NCBI GenBank assembly: GCA_020846745.1
Contig: JADLDI010000096.1
Span: forward strand, 62,001-126,000
Direction: 5' to 3'
Source: Bryobacterales bacterium
GTDB taxonomy: Bacteria; Acidobacteriota; Terriglobia; Bryobacterales; Bryobacteraceae
DNA length: 64,000 nt
In this document: piece by piece, positions 1 to 8,728 of the stretch
How the letters are laid out: the number at the start of each line of letters is the position of its first letter
Numbering within the stretch: position 1 is the stretch's first letter
The notes under the pieces: generated by a model
The model's database searches: none
What the model was told of the DNA's origin: nothing
What the model saw: the letters and a program-made list of their open reading frames with translations, nothing else
Program-made: the position numbers and the translations under genes

Positions 1-779
1 CTCGACGCGATCGACCAGGCGAGCGTCCACCCGCCGCTCGCTTTCTTCCAAGCCGTATGCACCGCGAACCGGAACCCCTCAGCGCCCTGCTGTGTATAAC
101 TCTCGAACCCGTCGCCATTTGAAACCTGCGGAGCCGGATACCCTAACTGCGCCAGATCGCCGGCGCCGATTCCGCCCGCCGCCGGATCGTTCACCCGCCC
201 CGAAAACGGCGGCGCCACCAGCTTGATCGCCGGCTGCTCCTTACTCCCGATCCACACCAGCCCCACCGCTTCCGTCGCATGGACAAACGCCCGTACCGAC
301 GCCTTATTCTGAAACTCGATCCGCCCCTCGCCGTCCTCCACGCGTAGCGTCGTCGAGGCGAACCGTGCCCCGTCGGGCAGCGTGATCTCGATCCGCCCCG
401 CCGGGATCTTCGTCGGCGCCGGCCGCCGGTACGGATTGTCCAGCATCCGCTCCAGTTCCTTATGCCGGCCCGCGCGGTGAAGCCTCAGCACATTGCTGAA
501 CGTATATTCCTCTGTTTGAAACTCCGGCACCAGCCGCAAATCCCACAAATCCGCCCGATCGAGCGATATCTTCACCGGCCGCCCATCGCCCCACAGCAAT
601 GCTCCCACCATGCCGTTACCCATTGGCAACGCTTCGTCCCAAGTCGTAACCGGGATCGTGAAGTGCAAGCCGTGCTCGGGCCGTGGCTGCGCCCAAACCG
701 TCGCCGCCACCGCCGCCAACAGCAGAAAGTAACTAACCGTCGATCTTACGAATGCTAAGCCAGAGTGCGCGTGGAACAT
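1..779 (-). CDS. GH95-like glycoside hydrolase, N-terminal part (runs off left edge)
   Basis: Read on the minus strand from an ATG at 779; the frame stays open to the window edge, so about 260 N-terminal residues are visible. Residues about 12-30 form a Sec signal peptide (polar start, hydrophobic core FLLLAAVAATVWA, then Q). Residues 47-66 read WDEALPMGNGMVGALLWGDG, followed shortly by LDRADLWD, which is the pattern of the N-terminal beta-sandwich of GH95 (alpha-L-fucosidase/galactosidase) and related GH65-type enzymes. It would act in the periplasm on plant or microbial glycans; the catalytic (alpha/alpha)6 barrel lies outside the window, so the substrate is not defined. It overlaps the end of the upstream epimerase gene by 47 nt, which suggests translational coupling. 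The family call is from remembered motifs. Confidence 0.75.
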   Translation of the reverse strand, partial: MFHAHSGLAFVRSTVSYFLLLAAVAATVWAQPRPEHGLHFTIPVTTWDEALPMGNGMVGALLWGDGRPVKISLDRADLWDLRLVPEFQTEEYTFSNVLRLHRAGRHKELERMLDNPYRRPAPTKIPAGRIEITLPDGARFASTTLRVEDGEGRIEFQNKASVRAFVHATEAVGLVWIGSKEQPAIKLVAPPFSGRVNDPAAGGIGAGDLAQLGYPAPQVSNGDGFESYTQQGAEGFRFAVHTAWKKASGGWTLAWSIAS

Positions 780-1890
780 GGAAACATCCTTTGTAATTGT
801 TGCCTTTCAACAAATGCGTCGGTTTCCCAGTCCGGTCGCAGTATCCAAACCATTCGCCGTGGACCGTGTCCACAAACGTTGCCCAGCTATACTCCTCAAC
901 CTTCCCCAGCCACCGCGCCCACCGCCGCTCGCCCGTCAACTTCAGCGCGTACACACACGCATACAACGCCTCCGTATGCGGCCACCACAGCTTCATGCCG
1001 GCTTCGAGTTGCAGCATCTCGCGACCCTCGACATCCACAAAATACGTCAACCCGCCATGCTGCTTATCCCAACCCGCCTCTAACGACGCTTCCAATATGT
1101 CCAGCACCTGCCGCTGCCGCTCGGCGTCCGGATGGTATTCGAGCATGTCCAGCAAAAACCAGCACACCTCCACCGAATGCCCCGGACAGAACAGCCGCCC
1201 CTCCGGCATATCGAACCGCTTCCCCCCGTCCGGCGCGACATTCTCGAGCAGCAGGTTCCGCTCCGCATCCAGATGCCTCAACAAAATCGCATCCAGACAC
1301 TCCGCCATCACCTCGCGATAGCGCGGATCCGGATCGGCCGCCGCCAGCTCCAGTGCCGTCGACGCCTGCACCATCCAGTCCGCCAGTTGCGTGAACGCTG
1401 CGGCCCCGGCCAGCTTCGGACGGTCCATCAGCGCCGGATTCGCGATCCACTCCCGCATGCGCCAGAACAAGTCCCGCGCCTCCTTGAGCGCCCACTCCTC
1501 GCCCGTCGCCTTCCAGTATTCGTGATAACCAATGCATAAGAACACCGCCGCATACGGTTTCCGTTGATACCCCGTCGGCTGCCCCTCTCGCGATAACGAG
1601 AAATAGCACCGGCCTTGCGCGTCCCGCGCGTGCTTCCGCAGAAACGCCGCCCCCTTCCGCGCCGCCTCCAGCCACTTCCCGCGCTCCGGATGATCCGGAC
1701 ACTCGTTGTACAGCTTCGCGAGCATCCACAACTCGCGCCCGTTCAGCCACAGGTACTTCCGCGAATCGTACAGCCGCCCGTCCCGCTCCACGCACGTGAA
1801 GTACCCGCCGTGCTCCTCATCGAGCGAGTGCTTCATCCAGAACGGCATCACCGATTCAAACAGGTTGTCCCTATACAGTTTCGAATCCAC
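733..1890 (-). CDS. AGE-family epimerase/isomerase (N-acylglucosamine 2-epimerase-like)
   Basis: A protein of about 385 residues resembling the (alpha/alpha)6-barrel AGE family, which interconverts aldoses, ketoses or N-acylhexosamines (N-acylglucosamine 2-epimerase, cellobiose 2-epimerase, mannose isomerase). Visible signatures are [13 protein letters not shown] near the start, [17 protein letters not shown] in the middle and [12 protein letters not shown] near the end, carrying the conserved His and Trp of the active-site funnel. No signal peptide, so cytoplasmic. I chose a GTG at 1890 because GGGAAG lies 6-9 nt upstream; an in-frame TTG at 1935 would add 15 residues but would lie inside the probable tyrS promoter. 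It is transcribed divergently from tyrS, and its 3' end overlaps the exported GH95-like gene, so the pair may release and then isomerise a sugar. Exact substrate unknown. Confidence 0.85.
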   Translation of the reverse strand: MDSKLYRDNLFESVMPFWMKHSLDEEHGGYFTCVERDGRLYDSRKYLWLNGRELWMLAKLYNECPDHPERGKWLEAARKGAAFLRKHARDAQGRCYFSLSREGQPTGYQRKPYAAVFLCIGYHEYWKATGEEWALKEARDLFWRMREWIANPALMDRPKLAGAAAFTQLADWMVQASTALELAAADPDPRYREVMAECLDAILLRHLDAERNLLLENVAPDGGKRFDMPEGRLFCPGHSVEVCWFLLDMLEYHPDAERQRQVLDILEASLEAGWDKQHGGLTYFVDVEGREMLQLEAGMKLWWPHTEALYACVYALKLTGERRWARWLGKVEEYSWATFVDTVHGEWFGYCDRTGKPTHLLKGNNYKGCFHVPRALWLSIRKIDG

Positions 1891-1908
1891 CAAAGACTTC
1901 CCAGAGCC

Positions 1909-1936
1909 AATCGTACAATGGCTCGAATCGTACAAT
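1909..1936 (+). promoter_or_regulatory. Divergent promoter region with repeated AATCGTACAAT
   Basis: AATCGTACAAT occurs twice, at 1909-1919 and 1926-1936, 17 bp apart. Each copy ends in TACAAT, a 5/6 match to the -10 consensus. The second copy ends 6 nt before the tyrS GTG at 1943, which is the spacing expected of a leaderless transcript. ACAAT-CGA-ATTGT (1932-1944) is a small inverted repeat over the start. No convincing -35 box is visible. Whether the repeats bind a regulator or are simply tandem -10 elements is inference. Confidence 0.4.
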
Positions 1937-1942
1937 CGAATT

Positions 1943-3151
1943 GTGTCGTTTCCCGCCGTCGACGAGCAGTTGACCTATCTCCGTAAAGGCCTCGCGGAAC
2001 TCATCCGCGAAGAGGACCTGCGCGAACGCCTCACGCAGGCAGCCAAAACCGGACGCCCCCTGCGCGTCAAAGCCGGCTTCGACCCCACCGCGCCCGACCT
2101 CCACCTCGGCCACACCGTCCTGCTCCGCAAAATGAAGCACTTTCAGGATTGCGGACATCAGGTCATCTTCCTGATCGGCGCGATGACCGGCCTGATCGGC
2201 GATCCTACCGGCCGCAACGCCACCCGCCCCCCGATGACCCGCGAAGAGATCGACGCCAACGCCGAAACCTACAAGCAGCAGGTCTTCCACATCCTCGATC
2301 CCGAAAAAACCGAAGTCCGCTTCAACTCCGAATGGCTCGAACCTATGCGGTTTGAAGACGTCATCAAGCTCTGCTCCCACTACACCATCGCCCGCCTGAT
2401 CGAACGTGACGACTTCTCCAAGCGCTTCAAAGACAACGTGCCCATCCTCATGCACGAACTCATCTACCCGCTTGCCCAAGGCTACGATTCCGTGGCGCTC
2501 AAGAGCGATGTCGAGATGGGCGGCACCGATCAGAAGTTCAACCTCCTCGTCGGCCGCGAACTCCAGCGCACCTTCAACCAGCCGCCGCAGATCGTCGCCA
2601 CCGTGCCGCTGCTTGAAGGGCTCGACGGCGTCGAGAAGATGTCGAAATCCAAAGGCAATTACGTCGGCATCACCGAATCGCCTGAAGTAATGGTGAAAAA
2701 ACTGATGTCGATTTCGGACGATTTGATGCAGCGCTATTGGGAGCTGCTCACCGACAAAAGCGTCTCCGATATCAACGCCATCAAAGCGAAGATCGCCGCC
2801 GGCGAACTGCACCCCCGCCAGGCCAAGCTCGACCTTGCCGCCGCCATCGTCACAGACTTCCATTCCGCCGGCGACGCCTCCCGTGCGGTCGACGAGTGGC
2901 TCCGCGTCGTCAGCCAGGGCGAAGTGCCCGCCGACATCGCCACCATCGAACTCACCGGAGCCCCCCTGCGCATCGACAAGGTCCTGGTCCGCGCCACGCT
3001 TGCCGATTCCGGTTCCGACGCCCAGCGCAAAGTGAAAGGCGGCTCCGTCGAAATCGGCGGCGCCCGTGTCGGCGACATCGTCACCCTTCAAAAGGGCGAA
3101 TACATCATCCGTGTCGGAAAGCTGTGGCGCCGCGTCATCCTTCAGGAATGA
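1943..3151 (+). CDS. tyrS: Tyrosine--tRNA ligase
   Basis: Charges tRNA-Tyr with tyrosine in the cytoplasm (class Ic aminoacyl-tRNA synthetase). About 402 residues, normal for bacterial TyrRS of the TyrZ-like type. The HIGH signature appears as HLGH at residues 54-57, the KMSKS loop as KMSKSKGN near residue 232, and the tyrosine pocket region includes [13 protein letters not shown]. The last about 65 residues form an S4 RNA-binding domain. The frame is open far upstream, but homology begins after 1943, so I take the GTG at 1943; there is no Shine-Dalgarno site, and a TACAAT hexamer ends 6 nt upstream, so the mRNA may be leaderless. The next gene starts 5 nt after the stop, so the ABC permeases and folP probably share the transcript. 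Confidence 0.97.
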   Translation: MSFPAVDEQLTYLRKGLAELIREEDLRERLTQAAKTGRPLRVKAGFDPTAPDLHLGHTVLLRKMKHFQDCGHQVIFLIGAMTGLIGDPTGRNATRPPMTREEIDANAETYKQQVFHILDPEKTEVRFNSEWLEPMRFEDVIKLCSHYTIARLIERDDFSKRFKDNVPILMHELIYPLAQGYDSVALKSDVEMGGTDQKFNLLVGRELQRTFNQPPQIVATVPLLEGLDGVEKMSKSKGNYVGITESPEVMVKKLMSISDDLMQRYWELLTDKSVSDINAIKAKIAAGELHPRQAKLDLAAAIVTDFHSAGDASRAVDEWLRVVSQGEVPADIATIELTGAPLRIDKVLVRATLADSGSDAQRKVKGGSVEIGGARVGDIVTLQKGEYIIRVGKLWRRVILQE

Positions 3152-3156
3152 CCTAA

Positions 3157-4371
3157 GTGGGCGACCATCTCGTTCAGACCTTCGCCGCCCTGCGCGCGTA
3201 CAAGCTACGCGCCATCCTCACCATGCTCGGCCTCACCATGGGCGTCGCCACTATCATCACCGTGGTCACGCTCATTCAGGGCGCGAACGTCTACGTCGAA
3301 CAAAAAATCGCCAACCTCGGCGCCAACGTCTTCCAGATCGGCCGCGTCCCCTTTGCCGCCCGCGACTTCCTCACCGTCCTTAAAGCCCTCAAAAACAAAT
3401 ACATCACCCTCGACGATCGCGACTACCTGGCCCAGCACTGCAAGCACTGCTCGGGCGTCGGCGCACGCGCCTCCGTCAGCGGCCGTGTCCGCTACGGCAA
3501 CCAGGAACTCGTCGACACCAACTTCATCGGCCACACGCCCGACATGGGCCGCATCGACACCCGCACCGTCGAACTCGGCCGCTACTTCACTGAGTCCGAA
3601 AACGATCGCGGCGCGATGGTGTGCCTTATCGGCGCGCGCATCCGTGACGACCTCTTCGGCGGCGCGGACCCGCTCCGCAAGATCGTCCGCCTCAACAACC
3701 AGGAATTCACCATCATCGGTGTCTACGAAAAAATCGGCTCCGTCCTTGGCCAGGATCAGGACAACTTCGCCATCGTCCCCATGGGCGCGTACCTCAAGCT
3801 CCGCGGCGGCCGCTTCAGCGTCGTCATCGAAGCGCAAGCCACCTCACGCGCCGACTTCGAACTCGCTCAGGACGAAGCCCGTATGGCCATGCGTGCCCGC
3901 CGCCACATCGCCCCCAACCAGGAAGAGGACTTCTTCATCGGCACCGCCGAAAGCTACATCGCCCTCTGGCAAAGCATCTCCGGCGCTTTCTTCGCCGTCT
4001 TCCTCATGGTCAGCGGCATCTCCGCCGTCGTCGGCGGCATCGTCATCATGAACGTTATGCTCGTCAGCGTCACTGAACGCACCAAAGAGATCGGTGTCCG
4101 CCGCGCCGTCGGCGCGCGCCAGGGCGACATCCTCCGCCAGTTCCTGCTCGAAGCGGTTGCCCTTTGCACCATGGGCGGCATCGTCGGCATCGGCGCCGGT
4201 TTCATCGCCGCCTTGGCGCTACGCCAGTTCACCAGTTTCCCCGCTTCCGTCGAACCGTGGGTCGCCTGGCTCGGCTTCACTCTCAGCGCCGGCATCGGCC
4301 TCTTCTTCGGCATCTACCCGGCCACGCGCGCGGCCAAGCTCGACCCTGTCGTCGCCTTAAGGTCTGAATAA
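3157..4371 (+). CDS. MacB-like ABC transporter permease (first of pair)
   Basis: 404 residues with the MacB/FtsX layout: a short cytoplasmic N-terminus (YKLRAILTMLGLTMGVATI leading into TM1), a large periplasmic MacB_PCD domain (about 45-260), then three C-terminal membrane segments with the FtsX signature VTERTKEIGVRRAVGARQ. Such permeases are not classical channels; they transmit ATP-driven mechanical motion to export lipoproteins, peptides or macrolides, or to regulate envelope enzymes. GTG start at 3157, 5 nt after the tyrS stop. Immediately followed by a paralogue; no ATPase subunit is present in the window, so it must be encoded elsewhere. Substrate unknown. Confidence 0.9.
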   Translation: MGDHLVQTFAALRAYKLRAILTMLGLTMGVATIITVVTLIQGANVYVEQKIANLGANVFQIGRVPFAARDFLTVLKALKNKYITLDDRDYLAQHCKHCSGVGARASVSGRVRYGNQELVDTNFIGHTPDMGRIDTRTVELGRYFTESENDRGAMVCLIGARIRDDLFGGADPLRKIVRLNNQEFTIIGVYEKIGSVLGQDQDNFAIVPMGAYLKLRGGRFSVVIEAQATSRADFELAQDEARMAMRARRHIAPNQEEDFFIGTAESYIALWQSISGAFFAVFLMVSGISAVVGGIVIMNVMLVSVTERTKEIGVRRAVGARQGDILRQFLLEAVALCTMGGIVGIGAGFIAALALRQFTSFPASVEPWVAWLGFTLSAGIGLFFGIYPATRAAKLDPVVALRSE

Positions 4372-4374
4372 GTT

Positions 4375-5646
4375 ATGGCGAACGCTGACATCCGCGAAAA
4401 CCTCATGGTCGCGCTCGACACGCTCCGCGCCCACAAGGTCCGCTCCGCGCTCACGGTGCTCGGCATCGTCATCGGCGTCACCTCCGTCATCTCCGTCGCT
4501 TCGATCATCACCGGGCTCAACGGCTTCATCGCCAAGCGCGTCGAAAAGATGGGCTCGCGCACCTACATGGTCTCCCGCTTCAACTTCGCCGCCGGCTTCG
4601 GCCGCATGCCCGAAAACATTCGCCGCCGCAAGTACATCCAACCCTCCGACGCCGATTACATCCGCACCGCCGCTCCGTTGATCGACGTCATCACGCCTTT
4701 CACCGGACGCCCCATCACGCCCGGCGATATGACCGGCAACCAGGCCAACGTCATCCAGTACGGCGCCGAACGTGTCGAGCGCATCATCCTCCGCGCCTGC
4801 GAACCCGAGTTCGCCCGTGCCATGGCCATGTTCGATGTCGCCAACGGCCGCTTCATCTCGCGCTTCGACCTCGAACACTCCCGCGACGTCGTCGTCATCG
4901 GCGACGCCATCGCCGCTTCGCTCTTCCCCGGCGTCGACCCGCTCGGCAAATGGGTCCGCCTCAACGGCCGCCAGATGGAAGTCATCGGTGTCTTTGAAAA
5001 GGACGAGGGCATGTTCGGCGGACCCGGCGTCGACCAGATCGCCGTCCTCCCGCTCACCACCTTCATCAAGCACTATCCCGAAACCCGCGAGTTCCTGCTC
5101 GCCTTCACCGTCCCTACCGATGTCGACCCGTCCCTTGCCTCCAATCAGGTCATCGAAGCCATGCGCCGCCTCCGCCGCGTCCCCTACACCGCCGAAAACG
5201 ACTTCGAGCTGTTCAGCCCGGACTTCCTCTCTTCCCTCTGGAACCAGCTCACCGGAGCCTTGGTCGTGCTTACCGGAGCCATCAGCTCCATCGGCCTCCT
5301 CATCGGCGGTGTCGGCGTCATGAACATCATGCTCATCTCGGTCACCGAGCGCACCGCCGAGATCGGTATCCGCAAAGCCATCGGCGCGCGCCGCCGCGAC
5401 ATCCGCATTCAATTCCTGCTCGAAGCCATGCTCCTTAGCTTTACAGGCGGCGCACTCGGTATCCTGTTTGGAGGTGTCATTGCGTTCGCCGTGCGGACGC
5501 TGGTGCCCTCAGTGCCGGCTACGCTGTCGCTGTTTTGGATTACGTTGGGCGTTGCGATCTCTATGGGTGTAGGGTTGTTCTTTGGCTACTACCCCGCCAG
5601 CCGCGCCGCCAACCTCGATCCCGTTGTTTGTCTACGATATGAGTAA
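4375..5646 (+). CDS. MacB-like ABC transporter permease (second of pair)
   Basis: 423 residues, same architecture as the preceding gene: TM1 around 22-42 (RSALTVLGIVIGVTSVI), a periplasmic MacB_PCD region, and a C-terminal FtsX domain with ISVTERTAEIGIRKAIGARR before the last two membrane segments. It starts 3 nt after the stop of the first permease, and its own stop overlaps the ATG of the acetyltransferase gene (5639), so the genes are translationally coupled. The two permeases are probably subunits of one heterodimeric transporter. No ATP-binding partner or membrane-fusion protein is adjacent; substrate cannot be inferred. Confidence 0.9.
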   Translation: MANADIRENLMVALDTLRAHKVRSALTVLGIVIGVTSVISVASIITGLNGFIAKRVEKMGSRTYMVSRFNFAAGFGRMPENIRRRKYIQPSDADYIRTAAPLIDVITPFTGRPITPGDMTGNQANVIQYGAERVERIILRACEPEFARAMAMFDVANGRFISRFDLEHSRDVVVIGDAIAASLFPGVDPLGKWVRLNGRQMEVIGVFEKDEGMFGGPGVDQIAVLPLTTFIKHYPETREFLLAFTVPTDVDPSLASNQVIEAMRRLRRVPYTAENDFELFSPDFLSSLWNQLTGALVVLTGAISSIGLLIGGVGVMNIMLISVTERTAEIGIRKAIGARRRDIRIQFLLEAMLLSFTGGALGILFGGVIAFAVRTLVPSVPATLSLFWITLGVAISMGVGLFFGYYPASRAANLDPVVCLRYE

Positions 5647-6469
5647 AATTCGACTGCTCAAAAGTCCGGACATGCCGGACTTGATGGAATTGTCCCGCCG
5701 CGCCGGATGGAATCAAACCACCGCCGATTGGGAACGCACATTAACCCTTTGCCCCGAATCGGCCTTCGGAATCGAAGAGGACGGCCACGTCGTCTCAACC
5801 ACAACGGCTATCCGCTACGCCAACGACCTGGCGTGGATCGGCATGGTGCTCACCCACCCCGAGCATCGCGGCAAAGGCAACGCCAAAAAGCTGATGGACC
5901 ACACCCTCAAGCACGTGGCCGCCACCGGCACCCGCTGGGTTAAGCTCGACGCCACCGCCGAAGGCCGGCCCCTCTACCAGAAGTTCGGCTTCGTCGACGA
6001 GTGCCCTGTCGAGCGCTGGAAGCGCGCCGCCGGCAAAGGTCCCAACGGCGACCGCCATCCCCTCGTCCACGACTATGTAGTCGACCCCTCCTTCGACCGT
6101 GCCTACTTCGGCGCCTATCGCGTGCCATTGCTGAACGCGCTCGCCAAACAAGGCGCAGCCTTCGTCGTCGGCTACGGTTACGCCATGGGCCGCCCCGGCG
6201 AAGTCGCCGCCTATTTCGGACCCTGCGTCGTCGGCACCCGCGAAGCGGCCCGCAAACTCCTCGAATGGTTCCTTTCCCGCTTCCCCAACCAGGACCTCTA
6301 CTGGGACCTCTTCCCCGAAAACTCCGATGCCGTGCAACTGGCCATCGACTATGGCTTCGAGCCCGCACGCCATCTCACACGCATGGGCATGCCCACCCGT
6401 AAGGGCGAAACCCCGCTCCTTAAGAACAACTCCAGCGTCTTCGCCATCGCCGGCTTTGAGTACGGGTAA
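5639..6469 (+). CDS. GNAT-family N-acetyltransferase
   Basis: 276 residues. The N-terminal half is a GNAT fold: residues about 70-90 carry GMVLTHPEHRGKGNAKKLM, the acetyl-CoA pyrophosphate loop (R-G-x-G-x-A-like), followed by LYQKFGFVDE, the usual beta-4/alpha-4 signature. The C-terminal half (about 140-276) resembles the second domain of the YitH/DUF1248 type of two-domain GNATs, ending in ENSDAVQLAIDYGFEPARHL. It would acetylate an amine of unknown identity in the cytoplasm. Start taken at the ATG at 5639, inside the last codons of the upstream permease gene; folP begins 4 nt after its stop. The link to the permeases is operonic only. Confidence 0.85.
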   Translation: MSKIRLLKSPDMPDLMELSRRAGWNQTTADWERTLTLCPESAFGIEEDGHVVSTTTAIRYANDLAWIGMVLTHPEHRGKGNAKKLMDHTLKHVAATGTRWVKLDATAEGRPLYQKFGFVDECPVERWKRAAGKGPNGDRHPLVHDYVVDPSFDRAYFGAYRVPLLNALAKQGAAFVVGYGYAMGRPGEVAAYFGPCVVGTREAARKLLEWFLSRFPNQDLYWDLFPENSDAVQLAIDYGFEPARHLTRMGMPTRKGETPLLKNNSSVFAIAGFEYG

Positions 6470-6473
6470 ATCC

Positions 6474-7319
6474 ATGCCACGGAAACGATTTCTCTGGAAG
6501 GTCCGCGATAACGAAGTCCAGTTGGGCGACCGTACGATTATCGTCGGCATCCTGAACGTCACGCCCGATTCCTTTTCCGACGGTGGCCAGTACAGCGAGC
6601 CCGACCGTGCCTATGCGCGAGCCATGCAATTGGAAGAGCAAGGCGCGGACATCGTCGACATCGGCGCCGAATCCACTCGCCCCAATGCCAAACCCATCAC
6701 GGAAGAGGACGAGTGGCGCCGCCTGGCGCCGGTCCTCAAACGCCTAAGGGGCAAGCTGACGATTCCCATCTCCGTCGATACCTACAAATCGGTGATCGCC
6801 CAGCGGGCGTTCGATCTAGGGGTTCAAATCGTCAACGACCCCACCGGACTCACCTTCGATCCCAATCTCCCGAAAACCGTCACCCAATACGACGGCGGAC
6901 TAATACTCAACCACATGCGCGGCACCCCGGAAACCTGGGCCCGCCTCCCCGGCCTGCCCGACCCCATCACCACCGTGGTGGCGGATCTCCAAGCCTGTGT
7001 CCACCGAGCCAGGCACGGCGGCGTCGACATGCTCAGGATCGTAGTCGATCCCGGCCTGGGCTTCGGCAAACGCAAAGAAGAAAACCACCAGGTCCTGGCC
7101 CACCTCCGCCAACTCGCCAAACTGGATCTCCCCATCCTCTCCGGCCCCTCAAGGAAAGGATTCCTCAACCAATCCACTCCCGAAGGCCTGCTCATGGCCA
7201 CCGCCGCCGCCGTAACCGCCTCCATCCTGGCCGGAGCCCACATGGTTCGCATTCACGACGTAGCGGAGCTAATGCCCGCCATCCAGGTAGCCGACACCAT
7301 TGCCAAGTATCAGGAATAA
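6474..7319 (+). CDS. folP: Dihydropteroate synthase
   Basis: Condenses p-aminobenzoate with 6-hydroxymethyl-7,8-dihydropterin pyrophosphate in folate synthesis; the sulfonamide target. 281 residues, typical length. Family motifs in order: GILNVTPDSFSDGG (pterin and pyrophosphate loop 1), DIGAESTRPNA (loop 2), ISVDTYKS, VNDPTG, a substrate-anchoring DPGLGFGKRKEEN, GPSRKGFL and a final VRIHDVAE. The ATG at 6474 follows the acetyltransferase stop by 4 nt. It is the last gene of the tyrS-permease-GNAT-folP string; the next genes are on the other strand. In many bacteria folP is followed by a diadenylate cyclase gene; here it is not. Confidence 0.96.
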   Translation: MPRKRFLWKVRDNEVQLGDRTIIVGILNVTPDSFSDGGQYSEPDRAYARAMQLEEQGADIVDIGAESTRPNAKPITEEDEWRRLAPVLKRLRGKLTIPISVDTYKSVIAQRAFDLGVQIVNDPTGLTFDPNLPKTVTQYDGGLILNHMRGTPETWARLPGLPDPITTVVADLQACVHRARHGGVDMLRIVVDPGLGFGKRKEENHQVLAHLRQLAKLDLPILSGPSRKGFLNQSTPEGLLMATAAAVTASILAGAHMVRIHDVAELMPAIQVADTIAKYQE

Positions 7320-7369
7320 AGTCTGACACGGCCCGCCGCATTTTCAGACTCCGACCGGACGTGGATGTC

Positions 7370-7558
7370 CTATCGCTGGACCACCACTGAGGAGTGAAAG
7401 GAAGCGCGGGTGAAGCTGTCGCCGAAAGCAACCCAGCAACACGACGCCAGTTTCGATCCCCCCCAGCAGGTCACATTATAGATGTTTTGCGCCATTACCC
7501 CGTCGGAGACGAGTAGCACGAATAGCACTGCCGGAATGAAACGCATTGGGAAGCGCAT
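7370..7558 (-). CDS. Small secreted protein, unknown
   Basis: 62 residues. Residues 1-24 are a clear Sec signal peptide (MRFPMRFIPAVLFVLLVSDG, cleavage likely after VMA), leaving a mature part of about 38 residues with three Cys (CWGG...SCCW). An AAGGAGA site lies about 12 nt before the ATG at 7558, and the frame starts 7 nt after the stop of the upstream secreted gene, so the two are probably co-transcribed. I do not recognise the family. A gene of this size could be spurious, but the signal peptide and ribosome-binding site support it. Confidence 0.5.
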   Translation of the reverse strand: MRFPMRFIPAVLFVLLVSDGVMAQNIYNVTCWGGSKLASCCWVAFGDSFTRASFHSSVVVQR

Positions 7559-7565
7559 GACGACA

Positions 7566-8363
7566 TTAGTCTCCTTTCTTTCGTAGTTTGCCGATTTTCG
7601 GTACCGCCTGTCGGTTGCGGACGACTTGGCGAAGATCAGCTTCCCCAGCAGTACTCAAATGGGCTAAGTATGCTTCCGCGATCTGGCTCTTCTGCCGGTT
7701 GTAAGCGTCGGTGTGCCCAACACCACCTGGGCCAAATTCTGATTTGCTAATCTCTGCAAGATACTGCCGCAAAGCAGGCTCATCGCTGGTAGCGAGCACC
7801 TCGCGGTCGATGTCCTCACGCGCGGCGAGGTAGGAATTAACCGTATCGACCAGGCCCGTCCGGTCAGGTCCGACTGCTATACCGTTCCGAAACGCCACTC
7901 CGTCAACAGAAATCGTGATTGACTCTTGCGATTCAAACAACTCTCGGCTTCGCCACATCAACGGCGCCCCACTAAATAAGACGGCGCTTTCTACTTTGCG
8001 CGACAACCCCGAGCCAGGAAACATCAACACCTGTTGACCAGGGTTGACGAACCCCATAGGATCATGGTCCCAAAGCGTCATCATTGAAAAATGACTGGTG
8101 ATCGGCTTCCCTTGAGCATTCATCAGCCGATAGGCTACTCGAACTGCAACGACCGGCACGGCCGAGTCGTTCCGGATCAAAACACCATAAGGCAGAATCG
8201 GCGCAAGGGCATCGATCGTCTCCTTAGGCCCGAGTGTTTGAATTGTGTGCCGGTAATGTGGAGACTCTGGGGTGAAACAGGAGATTCCTTCACCAGGCGG
8301 AAATTCGTACGTAATTCGCGGCGCTGCGTTTATGCTCATGACAACAGTAAACGGCAAGAGCAC
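7566..8363 (-). CDS. Secreted protein of unknown function; start codon uncertain
   Basis: About 265 residues, not recognised. The mature region has a beta-rich look with LIRNDSAVPVVAVRVAYRL, a proline-glycine turn before VLMFPGSGLSRKV, and ITISVDGVAFRNG followed by GPD. The same layout is seen in the secreted orphan at 33422-34276, so the two are likely distant paralogues. The hydrophobic signal region extends upstream of the GTG used here: a strong AAAAGGAG (8407-8400) sits 6 nt before an AGG codon (8393-8391) where an ATG would be expected, and AGG-initiated reading would give an ideal signal peptide. The first canonical in-frame starts are GTG 8363 and ATG 8339. Possibly a lost start codon. 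Downstream is the 62-residue secreted protein. Confidence 0.6.
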   Translation of the reverse strand: MLLPFTVVMSINAAPRITYEFPPGEGISCFTPESPHYRHTIQTLGPKETIDALAPILPYGVLIRNDSAVPVVAVRVAYRLMNAQGKPITSHFSMMTLWDHDPMGFVNPGQQVLMFPGSGLSRKVESAVLFSGAPLMWRSRELFESQESITISVDGVAFRNGIAVGPDRTGLVDTVNSYLAAREDIDREVLATSDEPALRQYLAEISKSEFGPGGVGHTDAYNRQKSQIAEAYLAHLSTAGEADLRQVVRNRQAVPKIGKLRKKGD

Positions 8364-8408
8364 GCGAACGGCAAGCGAAACAGCTTTTGACCTTGCACGC
8401 TCCTTTTC

Positions 8409-8728
8409 TATCGTTCGACACCAGCGCGATCCACCACCCCCGAACCACCACCCCCGGATCCAGCACGAGCGTAAGCGACGGGTCTCGTCCCACCACAACC
8501 GCGCGAAGCCACCAGACCTCGACGTTGCGCCATCCAGCCCGCCTTTTCAATTCTGGCCAGATAGTCTTTCAGCGTGTTCGGCGACCATACACGCAACCAC
8601 GTTTTCGAATCCCATTTGAGCCCCTCGATACCTAAGACGGCGGCGCCTCCACTTTCCGGGGTGCAAATGGGTATATAATCTGAACCTCTCAGACTCTGAC
8701 ATGAATGTTCGGAAATGGAGGCTTGCGA
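8409..8728. other. Gap between secreted orphan and TonB receptor
   Basis: About 320 bases without a confident gene. The minus strand holds a stretch (about 8518-8640) that reads like protein (WSPNTLKDYLARIEKAGWMA) but lacks a convincing start and runs into glycine-rich low complexity; it may be the remains of a helix-turn-helix or recombinase-like gene. The right end holds the receptor promoter. Repeated CCACCACCCCCG gives local low complexity at 8430-8456. Confidence 0.3.
8674..8679 (+). promoter_or_regulatory. -10 element of TonB-receptor promoter
   Basis: A perfect TATAAT lies 50 nt before the receptor start. Seventeen bases upstream the sequence is ACTTTC, a poor -35 match, so activation or an alternative sigma factor is possible. 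A GGAGG ribosome-binding site follows at 8717-8721. Confidence 0.5.

Noticed and set aside
1871-3091. Long minus-strand open frame opposite tyrS
   Set aside because: Gly/Ala/Asp-rich shadow of tyrS; no motif, start or ribosome-binding site.
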